From positions 62,001 to 126,000 of the forward strand of contig NZ_RQIS01000017.1 of assembly GCF_003837865.1 (NCBI RefSeq): 64,000 nucleotides of DNA, in the 5' to 3' direction. Source of the stretch: Paraburkholderia dinghuensis (GTDB lineage Bacteria; Pseudomonadota; Gammaproteobacteria; Burkholderiales; Burkholderiaceae). Below are positions 8,657 to 17,384 of the stretch, piece after piece. The notes beneath the pieces were generated by a model. The model was not told where the DNA came from. It did no database searches and saw only the letters and a list, made by a program, of their open reading frames with translations. The position numbers were made by a program, and so were the translations under genes. Within the stretch, counting starts at the first letter, position 1; the number at the start of each line of letters is the position of its first letter.

Positions 8657-9049
8657 ATGTCCATGCCCGGCGGCTTTCCGCCCCCAACCGTTCACGATCC
8701 GCTCGATGCGGACCGTCTGCGCAGCCTGCGCACGTTCACGCACGTCCTCTACGGGCTTTACGCCGTCTACTGGCTCACGGGCGGCATATCGGTGCTGGTT
8801 GCGATCATCCTGAATTACCTCAAGCGCGACGAGGCGCTCGGCACGCCTTACGAGCAGCACTTCACGTGGCAGATTCGCACCTTCTGGCTGGGGCTCGCGG
8901 GGCATCTGATCGGGATAGCGCTATTCCTCGTCCTTATCGGCATACCTATTTTGTGGGCTGTCGCTATCTGGACGTTGTACCGTATTATTAAAGGCTGGTT
9001 GTATTTGTATGACAACAAGCCGCTGGCCAACCCGCGCGGGTGGGTTTGA
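8657..9049 (+). CDS. Small conserved membrane protein (DUF4870-like)
   Basis: A 130-residue protein with a proline-rich N-terminus and three predicted membrane segments, roughly residues 29-54, 74-92 and 94-112 (YGLYAVYWLTGGISVLVAII; FWLGLAGHLIGIALFLVLIG; LWAVAIWTLYRIIKGWLYL). The layout resembles DUF4870-type proteins; no biochemical role is known to me. A GGAGAT ribosome site precedes the ATG. It keeps this place after hisE in related genomes, so it is probably in the his-tat transcript, but nothing ties it to histidine synthesis. Confidence 0.7.
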   Translation: MSMPGGFPPPTVHDPLDADRLRSLRTFTHVLYGLYAVYWLTGGISVLVAIILNYLKRDEALGTPYEQHFTWQIRTFWLGLAGHLIGIALFLVLIGIPILWAVAIWTLYRIIKGWLYLYDNKPLANPRGWV

Positions 9050-9163
9050 AGGCCGGCTCAGCAGGCTTTCCGGTACGGCCTTTCGGGCTGCAACCGGGGC
9101 TGCGCACCGGAGTGGCGCACCGCCGCCGTTCACCCATCGCCGGCCATGCTCACCAGGAGCACC

Positions 9164-9532
9164 ATGAGTCACGACCGCAGTACCTGTCTTTTCTGCAAGA
9201 TCGCCGACGGCGAAATTCCGAGTTCCCGCGTCTACGAGGACGATGAATTTGTTGCCTTCCGGGACATTCGCCCGGCTGCGCAGACACACGTGCTCGTCAT
9301 CCCCCGGCGGCATATTTCCACACTGTCAGATTGCGGTGAAAACGACGCCCCGCTGCTTGGTAGAATGCTCGTATTGGTCGCACGCCTCGCGAAAGAACTC
9401 GGTGTCGCGTACACGGGCGGCGAGAGCGGATTTCGCACGGTCGTGAATACGGGGCCGGGTGGCGGGCAGGAGGTGTATCACCTGCACGCGCATCTGCTCG
9501 CCGGCCCGCGACCCTGGCTGCGCATGGGCTGA
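9164..9532 (+). CDS. HIT family nucleotide-binding hydrolase
   Basis: A histidine-triad protein of the HINT type, expected to hydrolyse purine nucleoside phosphoramidates or related AMP conjugates. In the 122-residue product the N-terminal CLFCKIADGEIPSSRVYEDD, the VIPRRHI strand and the triad YHLHAHLLAG are all visible. ATG 9164 is preferred because AGGAG lies 5 nt upstream; the in-frame ATG at 9146 has none. It sits between the his genes and tatA, a conserved beta-proteobacterial position. Confidence 0.93.
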   Translation: MSHDRSTCLFCKIADGEIPSSRVYEDDEFVAFRDIRPAAQTHVLVIPRRHISTLSDCGENDAPLLGRMLVLVARLAKELGVAYTGGESGFRTVVNTGPGGGQEVYHLHAHLLAGPRPWLRMG

Positions 9533-9681
9533 ACGTCACATCGACGCGGCATTGCATCAGCACTATTATCGGTTCGCGCCGTTCCGGGTTTGGGGGGGGC
9601 GCAAATAACAGGCGCGATCATTGCGCACTGACCGTTTTCGCGGCGCAAGCCGCGACGACGGGGTTAAGGAGAGAAGGGATC

Positions 9682-9924
9682 ATGGGTTCGTTGAGCATTT
9701 GGCACTGGCTGATCGTTTTGCTGATCGTGGCACTCGTCTTCGGGACGAAGAAACTGCGTAACATCGGCAGCGACCTCGGCGGTGCGGTAAAGGGTTTCAA
9801 GGACGGCATGCGCGAGAGCGAAGCGGGTGCCGCCGACCAGCAGAAGCGCGAATTGCCGGCTAGCGGCGACACGATCGATGTCGAAGCCAAGGACAAGACC
9901 GCGCGTTCGAACGACTACCGCTAA
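9682..9924 (+). CDS. tatA: Sec-independent translocase subunit TatA
   Basis: TatA oligomers form the protein-conducting element of the twin-arginine pathway for folded proteins. The 80-residue product has a short N-terminal membrane helix (WHWLIVLLIVALVFGTKKL, about 7-25), the FGTKKLR hinge and the amphipathic GSDLGGAVKGFKDGM helix, followed by a charged tail. It begins the tatABC run; the Rieske protein encoded about 4 kb away is a likely client. Confidence 0.96.
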   Translation: MGSLSIWHWLIVLLIVALVFGTKKLRNIGSDLGGAVKGFKDGMRESEAGAADQQKRELPASGDTIDVEAKDKTARSNDYR

Positions 9925-9968
9925 GGCGGCGGATTCGTTCCATCTCAGGCTGACCGGAATCTCCATTC

Positions 9969-10541
9969 ATGCTCGATCTGGGTCTCACCAAGATGGCGCT
10001 GATCGGCGTCGTCGCGCTCGTGGTGCTCGGGCCGGAGCGGTTGCCGCGCGTTGCGCGCACCGCCGGGGCGCTGTTCGGCCGCGCGCAGCGCTACATCAAC
10101 GAGGTCAAGTCGGAAGTCACGCGCGAGATTGAACTCGACGAGTTGCGTCGCATGAAGACGGAATTCGAGAACTCTGCGAAGAGTGTCGAGCAGACCGTCC
10201 AGGACCACCTGCGCAAGCACGAAGCCGAACTGAACGACGCGTGGAATTCGGGCACCTCGGTATCGCCGGGTATTGCTGGCAGCGCGAGCGGCCTGGAGCC
10301 GGGTGTTGGGGATCCGTCCGCGGTTGCGGACAGCAGCACGGGCGCGGATCTGGCATCGTCGTGGCGCAGCGGCAACGCGGGCGCCCCGCAGGCGAGACGC
10401 AAGAACTGGCGCCTGAAGCAGACCGCGACGCCTGTCTGGTACAAGCGCGTTTCGCTGCGTCGCACGCGCGTGCAGTCGGGTGCAGCGCGCGTCGCGCAAC
10501 ACACCCCGGACAGCCTGCGCCGTCAGCGGCGCTTCTTCTGA
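9969..10541 (+). CDS. tatB: Sec-independent translocase subunit TatB
   Basis: TatB binds signal peptides together with TatC. The 190-residue protein starts MLDLGLTKMALIGVVALVVLGPERLPRVART, one membrane helix with the invariant Gly-Pro hinge and following amphipathic helix, then a coiled-coil region (VKSEVTREIELDELRRMK, about 45-85). The tail is poorly conserved and basic. It is 44 nt after tatA and 40 nt before tatC. Confidence 0.95.
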   Translation: MLDLGLTKMALIGVVALVVLGPERLPRVARTAGALFGRAQRYINEVKSEVTREIELDELRRMKTEFENSAKSVEQTVQDHLRKHEAELNDAWNSGTSVSPGIAGSASGLEPGVGDPSAVADSSTGADLASSWRSGNAGAPQARRKNWRLKQTATPVWYKRVSLRRTRVQSGAARVAQHTPDSLRRQRRFF

Positions 10542-10581
10542 TGCCCCTTTCGGGCGTGAATATCTTCAAGCAAGGGCCGGT

Positions 10582-11364
10582 GTGAGCGACCCCCAAAACA
10601 AACCGGATGAAGGCTCCGAAGAGACCTTCATCTCGCATCTCGTAGAACTGCGCGACCGCATCATCCGCGCGGGCATCGCGGTCATTGTCGTGTTCGTCGG
10701 GCTTGTCTACTGGGCGCCCGACATCTTTCACCTGCTCGCGCGTCCGCTCATGCAGAACTTGCCGCGCGACGGCAAGATGATCGTCACCGATGTCACCGGA
10801 TCGTTCTTCGTGCCGATGAAAGTGACAATGGTCGTCGCGTTCGTGATCGCGCTGCCGTTCGTGCTCTACCAGATCTGGGCGTTCATCGCGCCCGGACTCT
10901 ATCAGCACGAAAAGAAGCTCGTCGCGCCGCTCGTTGCGAGCAGCTACACGCTGTTCCTGTGCGGCATGGCGTTCGCGTACTTCGTCGTGTTTCCGACCAT
11001 CTTCCGCGTGATGGCGCACTACAACGCGCCGCTCGGCGCGGAGATGAACACCGATATCGATAACTATCTGAGCTTCGTGCTCACCATGTTCATTGCGTTC
11101 GGCGTGACCTTCGAAGTGCCGATCGTGGTCGTGCTGCTCGTTCGCATGAACCTCGTCACGATCAAGAAGCTCAAGGAGGTCCGGCCTTATGTGATCGTCG
11201 GCGCGTTTATTGTCGCGGCCGTCGTCACCCCGCCGGACGTGTTCTCGCAGCTTATTCTCGCGTTGCCGCTGATCGTGCTTTACGAGGCCGGGATCATTGC
11301 CGCGCGAATCTTTATCGGCACGGGCGAGAAGCCCGCCGAAGAGAGCGAGGCGGCGAGCAATTAG
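10582..11364 (+). CDS. tatC: Sec-independent translocase subunit TatC
   Basis: TatC is the six-helix inner-membrane receptor for twin-arginine signal peptides. The 260-residue product shows EETFISHLVELRDRIIRAG with the conserved Glu/Arg receptor site, FVPMKVTMVVAFVIALPFVLYQIWAF, and the late PDVFSQLILALPLIVLYEAG helix. GTG 10582 is preferred because it gives the usual SDPQ N-terminus and follows an AAGGG at 10572-10576; the frame is open further upstream inside tatB. A bidirectional terminator follows. Confidence 0.95.
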   Translation: MSDPQNKPDEGSEETFISHLVELRDRIIRAGIAVIVVFVGLVYWAPDIFHLLARPLMQNLPRDGKMIVTDVTGSFFVPMKVTMVVAFVIALPFVLYQIWAFIAPGLYQHEKKLVAPLVASSYTLFLCGMAFAYFVVFPTIFRVMAHYNAPLGAEMNTDIDNYLSFVLTMFIAFGVTFEVPIVVVLLVRMNLVTIKKLKEVRPYVIVGAFIVAAVVTPPDVFSQLILALPLIVLYEAGIIAARIFIGTGEKPAEESEAASN

Positions 11365-11462
11365 GCGGCAAGCGGCCAAGCCGCTGACGTCGCGTGAACA
11401 CGCGGGCCGAGGCATCGAATCCGCAGTCTGGCCGCCGCTGCTCCGCACAGTTGGCGCACCAG

Positions 11463-11499
11463 AAAAAAGGCCGTGAACGGTGAGTTCACGGCCTTTTTT
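11463..11499. terminator. Bidirectional terminator between tatC and the DegS-type gene
   Basis: A 16-bp perfect stem (AAAAAAGGCCGTGAAC, 11463-11478, with its complement at 11484-11499) around a GGTGA loop. It carries A6 on one side and T6 on the other, so it can end transcription from both converging genes. Confidence 0.95.
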
Positions 11500-11528
11500 C
11501 GATTCCGGCAAACAGCAAGGCAAACGGA

Positions 11529-12749
11529 TCAACCGCCGTTGTCATCGCCTTCGCCGTCTTCCTGTTCTGGCTGCTTCGGCGGCGGAGGGCGCTTGCCGAT
11601 CAGCACGTCGAGATCCAGATCCTTGTTCTTGCGCTCAAGGTGGACCTTGGCGTCCGTGCCAGGCCGGATCTGTGCGATCACGTTAAGAAGACGTGTCGTA
11701 TCGGTGATTTCCTCACCGTTCACGGAAAGCAGAATGTCGCCCGGCTTGATGCCGGCCTTGTCGGCGGGCCCGCCTTGCAACACGCCCGCGACGATCGCCC
11801 CGGACTTCTGCTTCAGACCGAACGACTCGGCGATTTCGGGCGTCACGTCCTGCGGCTCGACGCCGATCCAGCCGCGCGTAACCGTGCCCGTGGTGATGAT
11901 GCTCTCCAGCACGCTGCGCGCCGTGGATACGGGAATGGCGAATCCGATGCCAAGCGAGCCGCCCGACCGCGAGTAAATGGCGGTGTTGATGCCGAGCAGG
12001 TTGCCGTTCACGTCGACGAGTGCGCCGCCGGAGTTGCCGGGGTTGATCGGCGCGTCGGTCTGAATGAAGTTTTCGAACGTGTTGATGCCGAGGTGATTGC
12101 GCCCGAGCGCGCTGATGATGCCCATCGTCACCGTCTGGCCCACACCGAACGGGTTGCCGATGGCGAGCACGACATCGCCCACGCGCGTCTGGTCCATGCG
12201 CCCAAGCGTGATGGTGGGCAGGTTCGGCATGTTGATCTTGAGCACCGCAAGATCGGTTTCCGGGTCGACACCGATTACCTTTGCGTTCGTGGTGCGGCCA
12301 TCGGAGAGCGCGATTTCGATCTGATCCGCGCCGTCGATCACGTGCTGGTTCGTTAGAATGTAACCGTCCGGACTGACAATGACGCCCGAACCAAGGTTCG
12401 CTGCAGGCTGTTGGTGCTGTTTGCCGTTCTTGTTGCGATCGCCGAAAAAGTAGCGAAATAGCGGGTCATTCTGGCGGGGGTCCGGCGGGAGCGATCCGTC
12501 CTTGCTCGAGAACACGTTGACGACCGCGGGCATCGCCTTCTGGGCGGCGTCCGCATAGGAATCCTGTGCGTGATGGCCGCCGCCGATGCCGGGCGCGACC
12601 TCTCGCAGGGCAACGATCGGTTCGGCGAGTTGCCTGCCGAACTGCCCCTGATGCTGCAACCACTGCGGCTTGAGCGTCGAGATGATAAACATCAGCGCTA
12701 GCAGGACCGTCACCGCCTGGGCGAAGAACAGCCAAAAGCGTCTAAGCAT
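11529..12749 (-). CDS. DegS/DegQ-type serine endoprotease with one PDZ domain
   Basis: A trypsin-like HtrA protease of 406 residues. One N-terminal membrane segment (about 5-25) anchors it with the protease in the periplasm. The triad is visible: His136 in LTNQHVI, Asp166 in PETDLAVL, Ser240 in PGNSGGAL. A single PDZ domain (about 290-380) follows, as in DegS, not the two of DegP/DegQ. The C-terminus is acidic and Pro-rich. DegS homologues trigger the sigma-E response by cleaving RseA; that role is inferred. It diverges from the Nif3 gene by 19 bp and ends at the tatC terminator. Confidence 0.9.
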   Translation of the reverse strand: MLRRFWLFFAQAVTVLLALMFIISTLKPQWLQHQGQFGRQLAEPIVALREVAPGIGGGHHAQDSYADAAQKAMPAVVNVFSSKDGSLPPDPRQNDPLFRYFFGDRNKNGKQHQQPAANLGSGVIVSPDGYILTNQHVIDGADQIEIALSDGRTTNAKVIGVDPETDLAVLKINMPNLPTITLGRMDQTRVGDVVLAIGNPFGVGQTVTMGIISALGRNHLGINTFENFIQTDAPINPGNSGGALVDVNGNLLGINTAIYSRSGGSLGIGFAIPVSTARSVLESIITTGTVTRGWIGVEPQDVTPEIAESFGLKQKSGAIVAGVLQGGPADKAGIKPGDILLSVNGEEITDTTRLLNVIAQIRPGTDAKVHLERKNKDLDLDVLIGKRPPPPKQPEQEDGEGDDNGG

Positions 12750-12768
12750 CTGAAGAGTCGAGGATTAT

Positions 12769-13515
12769 ATGGATCGGATCGAACTGGAATTGTATCTGAA
12801 CAATCTTCTCGAGGCCGCGCGCTTCAAGGACTATTGCCCCAACGGTCTGCAGGTTGAAGGGCGCCGCCGCGTGGAGAAAATCGCAACGGGCGTCAGTGCG
12901 TCGCTCGCGTTTCTGGAGGCCGCGCTGGAGTGGGGCGCCGACGCCGTGCTCGTCCATCACGGTTATTTCTGGAAGAACGAATCGCCGCAGATCACGGGCC
13001 GCAAATACCGGCGCCTGAGGACGCTGCTCGCGAACGACCTGAACCTGTTCGCCTACCATCTTCCGCTCGACAGCCATCCCGAATTCGGCAACAACGCGCA
13101 ACTGGGCGCGAAGTTTGGCTGGATCGGCGAGCAGCGCTTCGGCGACCAGGACCTCGGCTGGATGGCCACGCTGCCCATGCCCATCACGCTAGCGCACTTC
13201 TCGGCGCAGGTCGAGCAGACGCTCGGACGCGCGCCGCTCGTGCTCGGCGACCCCGACTGGCAACTGCGCCGCGTGGCCTGGTGCACGGGCGCGGCGCAAA
13301 GTTTCTTCGACGACGCAATCGACGCCGGTGCCGATGTCTTCCTGACCGGCGAGATCTCTGAACAAACTACCCATTCGGCGGCCGAGAGCGGCGTAGCGTT
13401 CCTTGCGGCGGGCCATCACGCGACCGAGCGTTTCGGCGTGCAGGCGCTTGGCGCACATCTCTCGGAAGCATTCGACGTCGAGCATCTTTTCATCGATATC
13501 CACAATCCGGTTTGA
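12769..13515 (+). CDS. Nif3-like dinuclear metal centre protein
   Basis: A 248-residue member of the Nif3/YbgI/DUF34 family, which forms toroidal hexamers with a two-metal site; its physiological reaction is still unsettled. Metal ligands are recognisable in VLVHHGYFWK, AYHLPLDSHPEFGNN, LTGEISEQTTH and LAAGHHATERFG. The neighbouring protease gene points the other way from only 19 bp, so the two promoters must overlap. The gene is complete. Confidence 0.92.
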   Translation: MDRIELELYLNNLLEAARFKDYCPNGLQVEGRRRVEKIATGVSASLAFLEAALEWGADAVLVHHGYFWKNESPQITGRKYRRLRTLLANDLNLFAYHLPLDSHPEFGNNAQLGAKFGWIGEQRFGDQDLGWMATLPMPITLAHFSAQVEQTLGRAPLVLGDPDWQLRRVAWCTGAAQSFFDDAIDAGADVFLTGEISEQTTHSAAESGVAFLAAGHHATERFGVQALGAHLSEAFDVEHLFIDIHNPV

Positions 13516-13542
13516 TCGGCCCCGGAGGACTGCCGGTTGCCT

Positions 13543-13562
13543 CGCGGGGTGCTCAGCCCGCG
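13543..13562 (+). terminator. Possible weak terminator after the Nif3 gene
   Basis: An inverted repeat CGCGGG/CCCGCG (13543-13548 and 13557-13562) followed by an A/T-rich but broken T stretch (AACTTTATTCTG). It lies in the 250-bp gap before petA. The short stem and poor T tract make this only a possibility. Confidence 0.35.
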
Positions 13563-13765
13563 AACTTTATTCTGTTAACGCTTAAAAGACGAATGCGATT
13601 CTGCAATTTTTCGTGCGGGAAAACCCAGGGATATCAATGACTTCGCTCGCTTTTTAAAAGTCGCCCCTTGTAAATGCCAACTCCGTTCGAGCAAACTAGC
13701 GGTCGGCAGTGCTGCGGGTGAGCACAGAGCGACAGATAAATCCAACTCAGAAGTGGGGCGATGTG

Positions 13766-14386
13766 ATGCGAGACAAAGAAAATGGCAACGTCGATGGCAG
13801 CCGGCGCACCTGGCTGATCGCGACGTCCGTCGCAGGCGGCATCGGAGGCGTTGCCACTGTCGTACCCTTCGTGGCGTCGTTTGCGCCCTCCGAGAAGGCC
13901 CGCGCTGCGGGCGCGCCCGTCGAAGTCGACATCAGCAATCTCGAGCCGGGCAGCATGATGACAGTGGCCTGGCGCGGCAAGCCCGTCTGGATCCTGAACC
14001 GCACCGACCGCATGATGGCCGATGTCGACAAGTCCACGCCCGAGCTGGCCGATCCCGACTCGAAGGATCCGTTCTCGATGCCCCTGCCGGAGTACTGCAA
14101 GAGCCAGTACCGCTCGCGTCCGGACCACAAGAACATCCTCGTGGCGGTCGCCGTGTGTACGCATCTGGGCTGCACGCCGACGGCGCGATTCCAGGAAGGC
14201 CCGCAACCCAATCTTCCCAACGACTGGCCCGGCGGGTTCCTGTGCCCGTGCCACGGCTCCACCTACGATCTCGCCGGGCGCGTGTTCAAGAACAAACCCG
14301 CGCCGCAGAATCTCGACATCCCCCGGTACATGTTCGCGTCCCCGACGCAGATCGTGATCGGTCAGGACGAACAAGGAGAAGCGTGA
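13766..14386 (+). CDS. petA: Cytochrome bc1 Rieske iron-sulfur subunit
   Basis: The Rieske protein moves electrons from ubiquinol to cytochrome c1. The 206-residue product has a twin-arginine motif (SRRTWLIATS, Arg13-Arg14) and an uncleaved membrane anchor at about 17-40, so it is expected to be exported by Tat. The [2Fe-2S] ligand boxes are CTHLGC (131-136) and CPCHG (160-164). ATG 13766 is chosen because AAGTGGGG lies just upstream and the Tat motif then sits near the N-terminus. It overlaps petB by 1 nt (TGATG). Confidence 0.96.
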   Translation: MRDKENGNVDGSRRTWLIATSVAGGIGGVATVVPFVASFAPSEKARAAGAPVEVDISNLEPGSMMTVAWRGKPVWILNRTDRMMADVDKSTPELADPDSKDPFSMPLPEYCKSQYRSRPDHKNILVAVAVCTHLGCTPTARFQEGPQPNLPNDWPGGFLCPCHGSTYDLAGRVFKNKPAPQNLDIPRYMFASPTQIVIGQDEQGEA

Positions 14387-15771
14387 TGGCGACGGGAACC
14401 GAACACAAGGTTGAGACAACGGGAATCGTCGGCTGGATCGACAAACGCTTCCCGTTGACAGCAACGTGGAAGGCACATCTCTCCGAGTACTACGCGCCGA
14501 AGAACTTCAACTTCTGGTACTTCTTCGGGTCGCTCGCGCTGCTCGTGCTGGTGAACCAGATCATCACCGGCATTTTCCTCACCATGAACTACAAGCCCGA
14601 CTCGACGCTCGCGTTCGCGTCGGTCGAGTACATCATGCGCGAGGTGCCGTGGGGCTGGCTGATCCGCTACATGCACTCGACGGGCGCCTCGATGTTCTTC
14701 GTGGTCGTCTATCTGCACATGTTTCGCGGGCTGATGTACGGCTCTTACCGCAAGCCGCGCGAACTCGTGTGGATCTTCGGCTGCGCGATTTTTCTGTGCC
14801 TGATGGCCGAGGCGTTCTTCGGCTATCTGCTGCCGTGGGGCCAGATGTCGTTCTGGGGCGCCCAGGTGATCGTGAACCTGTTCTCGGCGATTCCGTTCAT
14901 CGGACCCGATCTGTCGCTCTGGATTCGCGGCGATTACGTCGTCTCCGACGTCACGCTGAACCGCTTCTTCGCGCTGCATGTGATCGCGATTCCGCTCGTG
15001 CTGCTGGGGCTGGTGTTCGCGCACATCATCGCGCTGCACGAGGTGGGTTCGAGCAATCCCGACGGCATCGAGATCAAGGAGAAGAAGGACGCGGACGGTA
15101 AGCCGCTCGACGGCATTCCGTTCCATCCGTATTACTCGGTGCACGACTTCATGGGCGTGTGCATCTTCCTGATGATCTTCGCGGCGATCGTGTTCTTCGC
15201 ACCGGAGATGGGCGGTTACTTCCTCGAAGCGAATAACTTCATCCCCGCCAATCCGCTGCAGACGCCGCCTGAAATCGCGCCGGTCTGGTATTTCACGGCC
15301 TTCTACGCGATGCTGCGCGCCACCACCGACCCGTTCAAGATCGTCCTGATGATCGTGATCGCGGTGCTTGGATTGATTGCGATCTGGCGTGCGCGCGGCA
15401 AGTGGCGAGTGGGATTGCCGGTGCTGGCGGCCCTCGTGGTGCTCGCGATGTATTTCACGCAGTCGAAGTTCTGGGGCGTCGTGGTGATGGGATCGGCGGT
15501 GATTTCGCTCTTTTTCCTGCCGTGGCTCGACCGCGCACCGGTGAAGTCGATCCGCTACCGGCCGCTGTTCCACAAAGTCTTCCTCGGGATTTTTGTCGCA
15601 GTGTTCCTGACGCTGGCGTTTTTGGGGACGAAACCGCCTTCACCGGCGGGGACGCTGATCGCGCAGATCTGTGCGCTCATCTACTTTGCGTTTTTCCTTG
15701 GCATGCCGGTCTGGACGCCGCTTGGGACCTTCAAGCAGCCGCCCGAGCGTGTGCGGTTCAAGCCCCATTAA
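14386..15771 (+). CDS. petB: Cytochrome b subunit of the bc1 complex
   Basis: This integral membrane subunit carries two b hemes and both quinone sites. The 461-residue product has the canonical helix features: the first heme-His pair region (IRYMHSTGASMFFVVVYLHMFRGL), the LPWGQMSFWGA segment, FFALHVIAIPL and FAHIIALHEVGSSNP, and the Qo-site PEIAPVWYFTAFYAMLR. It is longer than mitochondrial cytochrome b at the C-terminus, as is usual in beta-proteobacteria. The frame is open upstream through petA, but ATG 14386 overlapping the petA stop is the clear start. Confidence 0.97.
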   Translation: MATGTEHKVETTGIVGWIDKRFPLTATWKAHLSEYYAPKNFNFWYFFGSLALLVLVNQIITGIFLTMNYKPDSTLAFASVEYIMREVPWGWLIRYMHSTGASMFFVVVYLHMFRGLMYGSYRKPRELVWIFGCAIFLCLMAEAFFGYLLPWGQMSFWGAQVIVNLFSAIPFIGPDLSLWIRGDYVVSDVTLNRFFALHVIAIPLVLLGLVFAHIIALHEVGSSNPDGIEIKEKKDADGKPLDGIPFHPYYSVHDFMGVCIFLMIFAAIVFFAPEMGGYFLEANNFIPANPLQTPPEIAPVWYFTAFYAMLRATTDPFKIVLMIVIAVLGLIAIWRARGKWRVGLPVLAALVVLAMYFTQSKFWGVVVMGSAVISLFFLPWLDRAPVKSIRYRPLFHKVFLGIFVAVFLTLAFLGTKPPSPAGTLIAQICALIYFAFFLGMPVWTPLGTFKQPPERVRFKPH

Positions 15772-15796
15772 CCCCCGACCCGTGCACGAGGAAAAC

Positions 15797-16582
15797 ATGA
15801 CGACAAAATCCCTCTTCGGGACGCTCAACCGCATGGGCGCCCGGTTCGGTGTGGCCGCGCTGGCGCTCGTCTGCGCACTGACGGTTGCGCCCGCGCAGGC
15901 CCAGGAGAACATTCCGCTCGACCGCGCACCCGATAACGGCGAAAATCTTGCTTCACTGCAACACGGCGCGCAATTGTTTGTAAACTATTGCCTGAACTGC
16001 CACAGTGCGAATCTGATGCGCTACAGCCGGTTGCAGGATCTAGGCATTGCGCAAAAGCAGATCGAGCAGAATCTCCTGTTCACGACCGACAAGGTCGGTA
16101 ACACGATGTCGATCGCGATGCGGCCGGATGATGCGAAGGCGTGGTTCGGCGTAACGCCGCCGGACCTTTCCGTGGAAGCGCGCTCGCGCGGGCGCGACTG
16201 GCTGTACACGTATCTGCGCAGCTTTTACCGGGACGACACACGCCCGACCGGCTGGAACAACCGGGTGTTTGACAACGTGAGCATGCCGCACGTGTTGTGG
16301 CAGTTGCAAGGTATCCGCACGGCGAAGTTCGAGGACGCGGTGGACGAGGAAACCGGGCAAAAGGTCCACCGCTTTACCGGGTTCCAGCAGGTCACGCCGG
16401 GGACGCTGTCGCCGGTGGATTATGATGCTGCCGTGGCCGATCTGGTGGCGTACCTTGGCTGGATGTCCGAACCGGAGCAGAAAACCCGCAGGCAGCTTGG
16501 CGTGTGGGTGATGCTGTTCCTTGGCGTCCTGAGCTTTTTTGCGTGGCGACTGAACGCCGCCTACTGGAAAGATATCAAATAG
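15797..16582 (+). CDS. petC: Cytochrome c1
   Basis: The heme-c subunit of the bc1 complex, 261 residues. It has a Sec signal peptide ending near APAQAQ (about residue 36), heme attachment C65-LNC-H69 in NYCLNCHSANLMRYSR, and a C-terminal membrane anchor (LGVWVMLFLGVLSFFAWRL). The mature protein is periplasmic. ATG 15797 follows GAGGA at 15788-15792, 25 nt after petB. It completes the operon petABC and is followed by sspA. Confidence 0.96.
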   Translation: MTTKSLFGTLNRMGARFGVAALALVCALTVAPAQAQENIPLDRAPDNGENLASLQHGAQLFVNYCLNCHSANLMRYSRLQDLGIAQKQIEQNLLFTTDKVGNTMSIAMRPDDAKAWFGVTPPDLSVEARSRGRDWLYTYLRSFYRDDTRPTGWNNRVFDNVSMPHVLWQLQGIRTAKFEDAVDEETGQKVHRFTGFQQVTPGTLSPVDYDAAVADLVAYLGWMSEPEQKTRRQLGVWVMLFLGVLSFFAWRLNAAYWKDIK

Positions 16583-16678
16583 GCACGTCCTGACCGACGT
16601 GGGGCCGGCGCCGCGAAGAAACCGCATAACGGCTAAATCGCCCGCTGGCCTTTTGGGTATATTGAGGAAATGTAAATC

Positions 16679-17290
16679 ATGATGGTTCTGTACTCCGGCA
16701 CTACCTGCCCGTTTTCCCAGCGCTGCCGACTGGTGTTGTTCGAAAAGGGCATGGACTTCGAAATCCGCGACGTCGACCTGTTCAACAAGCCGGAAGACAT
16801 TGCCGTGATGAATCCGTACGGTCAGGTGCCGATTCTGGTCGAGCGCGACCTGATTCTGTACGAATCGAACATCATCAACGAATACATCGACGAGCGTTTC
16901 CCGCACCCGCAGCTGATGCCGGCTGACCCGGTGCAGCGCGCCCGTGCGCGCCTGTTCCTGCTCAACTTCGAGAAGGAACTGTTCGTGCACGTGAGCACGC
17001 TCGAAAACGAGAAGGGCAAGGCTGCCGAGAAGAACCACGAGAAGGCGCGTCTCGCGATCCGCGACCGCCTCACGCAGCTCGCGCCGATCTTCCTGAAGAA
17101 CAAGTACATGCTGGGCGAAGAGTTCTCGATGCTCGACGTCGCGATCGCGCCGCTCCTGTGGCGCCTCGATCACTACGGTATCGAACTGTCGAAGAACGCC
17201 GCGCCGCTGATGAAGTACGCCGAGCGCATTTTCAGCCGCCCGGCCTATATCGAAGCGCTGACGCCGTCGGAAAAGGTGATGCGCCGCTAA
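16679..17290 (+). CDS. sspA: Stringent starvation protein A
   Basis: SspA is a glutathione-S-transferase-fold protein that binds RNA polymerase and alters promoter use under starvation or acid stress. The 203-residue product has a thioredoxin-like N-terminal domain starting VLYSGTTCPFSQRCRLVL, the conserved surface segment DERFPHPQLMP, and an all-helical C-terminal domain. Two ATGs in tandem (16679 and 16682) could start it. A TATATT at 16658-16663 may be its -10 element, but no good -35 is seen. Followed by sspB. Confidence 0.94.
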   Translation: MMVLYSGTTCPFSQRCRLVLFEKGMDFEIRDVDLFNKPEDIAVMNPYGQVPILVERDLILYESNIINEYIDERFPHPQLMPADPVQRARARLFLLNFEKELFVHVSTLENEKGKAAEKNHEKARLAIRDRLTQLAPIFLKNKYMLGEEFSMLDVAIAPLLWRLDHYGIELSKNAAPLMKYAERIFSRPAYIEALTPSEKVMRR

Positions 17291-17384
17291 GCGCCTGCGG
17301 ACAGGGCAATCAGGGACACTGTGCGGCGCGTCGTGCGCAGCGGGTTGGGCGGGCGCCGCATGCTGTTCCGGTAAAGGATCGTTG

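Noticed and set aside
13753..14385. Extension of the petB frame back through petA
   Set aside because: The extra residues are a shifted reading of the Rieske gene; ATG 14386 overlapping the petA stop is the evident start.
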